From: VXYL01 sp963666465
GTDB taxonomy: Bacteria; Pseudomonadota; Gammaproteobacteria; Pseudomonadales; Azotimanducaceae
DNA: 64,000 bases
NCBI GenBank assembly: GCA_963666465.1
Contig: OY762824.1
Coordinates: forward strand, 1,612,001-1,676,000
Direction of reading: 5' to 3'
Of the stretch, positions 62,143 through 64,000 are shown piece by piece. Below the pieces are notes generated by a model. That model saw nothing but the letters and a program-made list of their open reading frames with translations. It was not told the origin of the DNA and searched no databases. Positions within the stretch are counted from its first letter, which is position 1. Every line of letters starts with the position of its first letter. The translations under genes and the position numbers were made by a program.

Positions 62143-62951
62143 GCATGGAAGCACGCCTCCAGCGATGGGGGAATTGCCGGCACTTCCCTGCGCGTCAGCG
62201 GTCGGGGATGCTTCCCCGGCTGAAGGCTCCCTGCATGGAAGCACGCTTCCAGCGATGGGGGAATTGCCGGCACTTCCCTGCGCGTCAGCGGTCGGGGATG
62301 CTTCCCCGGCTGAAGGCTCCCTGCATGGAAGCACGCTTCCAGCGATGGGGGAATTGCCGGCACTTCCCTGCGCGTCAGCGGTCGGGGATGCTTCCCCGGC
62401 TGAAGGCTCCCTGCATGGAAGCACGCTTCCAGCGATGGGGGAATTGCCGGCACTTCCCTGCGCGTCAGCGGTCGGGGATGCTTCCCCGGCTGAAGGCTCC
62501 CTGCATGGAAGCACGCTTCCAGCGATGGGGGAATTGCCGGCACTTCCCTGCGCGTCAGCGGTCGGGGATGCTTCCCCGGCTGAAGGCTCCCTGCATGGAA
62601 GCACGCTTCCAGCGATGGGGGAATTGCCGGCACTTCCCTGCGCGTCAGCGGTCGGGGATGCTTCCCCGGCTGAAGGCTCCCTGCATGGAAGCACGCTTCC
62701 AGCGATGGGGGAATTGCCGGCACTTCCCTGCGCGTCAGCGGTCGGGGATGCTTCCCCGGCTGAAGGCTCCCTGCATGGAAGCACGCTTCCAGCGATGGGG
62801 GAATTGCCGGCACTTCCCTGCGCGTCAGCGGTCGGGGATGCTTCCCCGGCTGAAGGCTCCCTGCATGGAAGCACGCCCCAGCGACGGGGAATTGCCGGCA
62901 CTTCCCTGCGCGTCAGCGGTCGGGGATGCTTCCCCCGGCTGAAGGCTCCTG
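62143..62951 (-). repeat. Tandem array of the 90-bp unit, nine copies, inverted orientation
   Basis: Units start GCATGGAAGCACGC at 62143, 62233, 62323, 62413, 62503, 62593, 62683, 62773 and 62863. Copies 2-8 appear identical, copy 1 differs by one base and copy 9 carries a few differences. The perfect interior copies point to recent expansion or gene conversion. The orientation is opposite to the array at 60841-61199. Frames of 300-390 codons in both strands arise only from the absence of stops and should not be called genes. Confidence 0.95.
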
Positions 62952-63065
62952 GGCCGACACGGCGTTCGTCGCCCGCAGCTGGGTTTTCGAAGCCTGGCAT
63001 CGCAGATGGTCATGTTCATTGGCACGGACCGCATCTGGAGGCCGAGACGCCGCTCTCCGAGGGTC

Positions 63066-64000
63066 TCACTCGTTGGGTGGGTAGAGGTGGCAGGCCACTT
63101 GCCCGGCGCTTGCTTCGCCGTGCAGCGTCGGCACGTCCTGGCTGCAGGTGTCCATGGCCTGAGGGCATCTTGGGTGGAAGCGGCAGCCGGTTGGGGGGTT
63201 GCGGACGCTCGGGACTTCGCCGGTGATCAGGTTTTCGGGGCGGCGGGCCTCCAGTTCCGGGTCTGGGAGGGGGACGGCATTCAGGAGTGCCTGGGTGTAG
63301 GGGTGGCGGGGGTCTCGGAACAGGGCGTCGCGGGGGGCGACTTCGACGATCCGGCCCAGGTACATGACGCCGATGCGGTCGCTGATGTGGCGCACCACCG
63401 AGAGGTCGTGGGCGATGAAGAGATACGTCAGGCCGAGCCGCTCCTGAAGCTCCACCAGGAGGTTGATCACCTGCGCCTGAATCGACACGTCGAGCGCCGA
63501 CACCGGTTCGTCGCAGATCACGAGGCTCGGTTCCAGTGCCAAGGCGCGAGCGATGCCGATGCGTTGACGCTGGCCGCCGGAGAACTCGTGCGGATAGCGA
63601 TCGGCCATGTCCGGCAAGAGCCCCACCAGGTCCATCAACTCCGAGATGCGCGCCCGCCAGGCGGCCCGGTCACGCGCCAGACCATGCACCGCCAATGGCT
63701 CGCCGATGATGTCCTGCACCTTCATCCTCGGATTGAGGGCGCCGAACGGGTCCTGATAGACCATCTGCATTCCGCGCCGGGCAGCGCGCATCCTCGTCGC
63801 GCTGTGGCCGCTGATGTCCTCCCCCTCGAAGACGATCCGCCCCGCCGTCGGCTCGATCATCCGCAGCACCGCCAAGGCGGTGGTCGACTTGCCGCAGCCG
63901 CTTTCGCCCACGAGGCCGAAGGTCTCGCCGCGGCGCAGCTCGAACGACACCCCGTCCACGGCTTTCACCGAGCCGGCCTGACGCTGCAGCAACCCCTCGC
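63066..64000 (-). CDS. Oligopeptide/dipeptide ABC transporter ATP-binding protein, 5' end beyond window
   Basis: At least 308 residues, entering from the right edge. The nucleotide-binding motifs are complete: Walker A GLVGESGCGKSTTALAV, Q-loop MVYQDPFGALNPRM, signature HEFSGGQRQRIGIARALA, Walker B SLVICDEPVSALDVS and FIAHDLSVVRH. The C-terminal oligopeptide-transporter region is present (HPYTQALLNAVPLPDPELEA, with cysteines in GCRFHPRCPQAMDTC). This matches the DppF/OppF subunit. The true start lies upstream, since coding continues to the window edge. Partner permease and DppD genes are expected beyond 64 kb. Confidence 0.9.
   Translation of the reverse strand, partial: EGLLQRQAGSVKAVDGVSFELRRGETFGLVGESGCGKSTTALAVLRMIEPTAGRIVFEGEDISGHSATRMRAARRGMQMVYQDPFGALNPRMKVQDIIGEPLAVHGLARDRAAWRARISELMDLVGLLPDMADRYPHEFSGGQRQRIGIARALALEPSLVICDEPVSALDVSIQAQVINLLVELQERLGLTYLFIAHDLSVVRHISDRIGVMYLGRIVEVAPRDALFRDPRHPYTQALLNAVPLPDPELEARRPENLITGEVPSVRNPPTGCRFHPRCPQAMDTCSQDVPTLHGEASAGQVACHLYPPNE

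Noticed and set aside
61816..63226. Frames of 297-394 codons on both strands over 62-63 kb, and 219-237 codons over 60.6-61.3 kb
   Set aside because: They are translations of the 90-bp tandem repeat in several frames; no ribosome site or domain, and both strands are equally open.

Overview
This window comes from a GC-rich bacterium. The minus-strand gene order leuC-leuD-leuB-asd-fimV-truA is characteristic of Gammaproteobacteria, and the TonB-receptor start, Lol-type transporter and KpsF/KdsD-type isomerase all indicate a Gram-negative. The many pseudogenes, small non-autonomous elements and tandem repeats suggest a genome under relaxed selection, as in host-associated or marine uncultured lineages; that lifestyle is an inference only. 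I saw no rRNA or tRNA gene.

Layout. 0-3.5 kb: an ADOP/MacB-type ABC permease and its HlyD-like adaptor, the latter broken by a short duplication. 3.6-13.5 kb: a decayed, transposon-rich zone with a chimeric TonB-receptor fragment, a multiply frameshifted S9 peptidase, two serine-resolvase relics, an IS481-type element, truncated PLD-like, kinase and thiolase fragments, a broken TfdA-type dioxygenase, and three copies of a small terminal-inverted-repeat element (MITE-like). 13.6-19 kb: an intact five-gene envelope cassette (LolA-like carrier, two permeases, LolD-like ATPase, outer-membrane protein). 19-29 kb: accessory metabolism (Uma2 nuclease, VOC proteins, hydrolase, Rieske oxygenase, S41 peptidase lipoprotein, crotonase, double CaiB-type CoA-transferase). 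30.2-40.35 kb: a complete type I-G (formerly I-U) CRISPR-Cas locus in which csb1-csb2-cas3-csb3-cas4-cas1-cas2 form one tightly overlapping operon, followed by a leader and a 24-repeat array. 40.4-47 kb: truA, fimV, asd, leuB, leuD, leuC (minus strand). 47.3-52 kb: an M9 collagenase-like metalloprotease, an ISNCY-type element and an integrase relic. 52.4-57 kb: an acetoin dehydrogenase operon acoA-acoB-acoX-acoC. 57-64 kb: PIN-domain relic, VCBS-repeat pseudogene split by another small element, arabinose-5-phosphate isomerase, a second Uma2 gene bracketed by two inverted 90-bp tandem arrays, and the ATP-binding subunit of a peptide transporter running off the window.

The most interesting observation is that three places outside the array (54-164, 11182-11291, 29684-29796) carry a single direct duplication of 37-38 bp flanking a unique 36-37 bp insert. 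This is the repeat-spacer-repeat geometry of the resident array (37-bp repeats, 36-38 bp spacers). Two of these lie inside genes, and removing one duplicated copy plus its insert restores the local reading frame. The duplicated target sites also share position-matched similarity with the ends of the CRISPR repeat. They look like natural off-target spacer integrations by the resident Cas1-Cas2 machinery. A further three-copy 29/32-bp structure at 29266-29416 resembles a tiny type I-E array.
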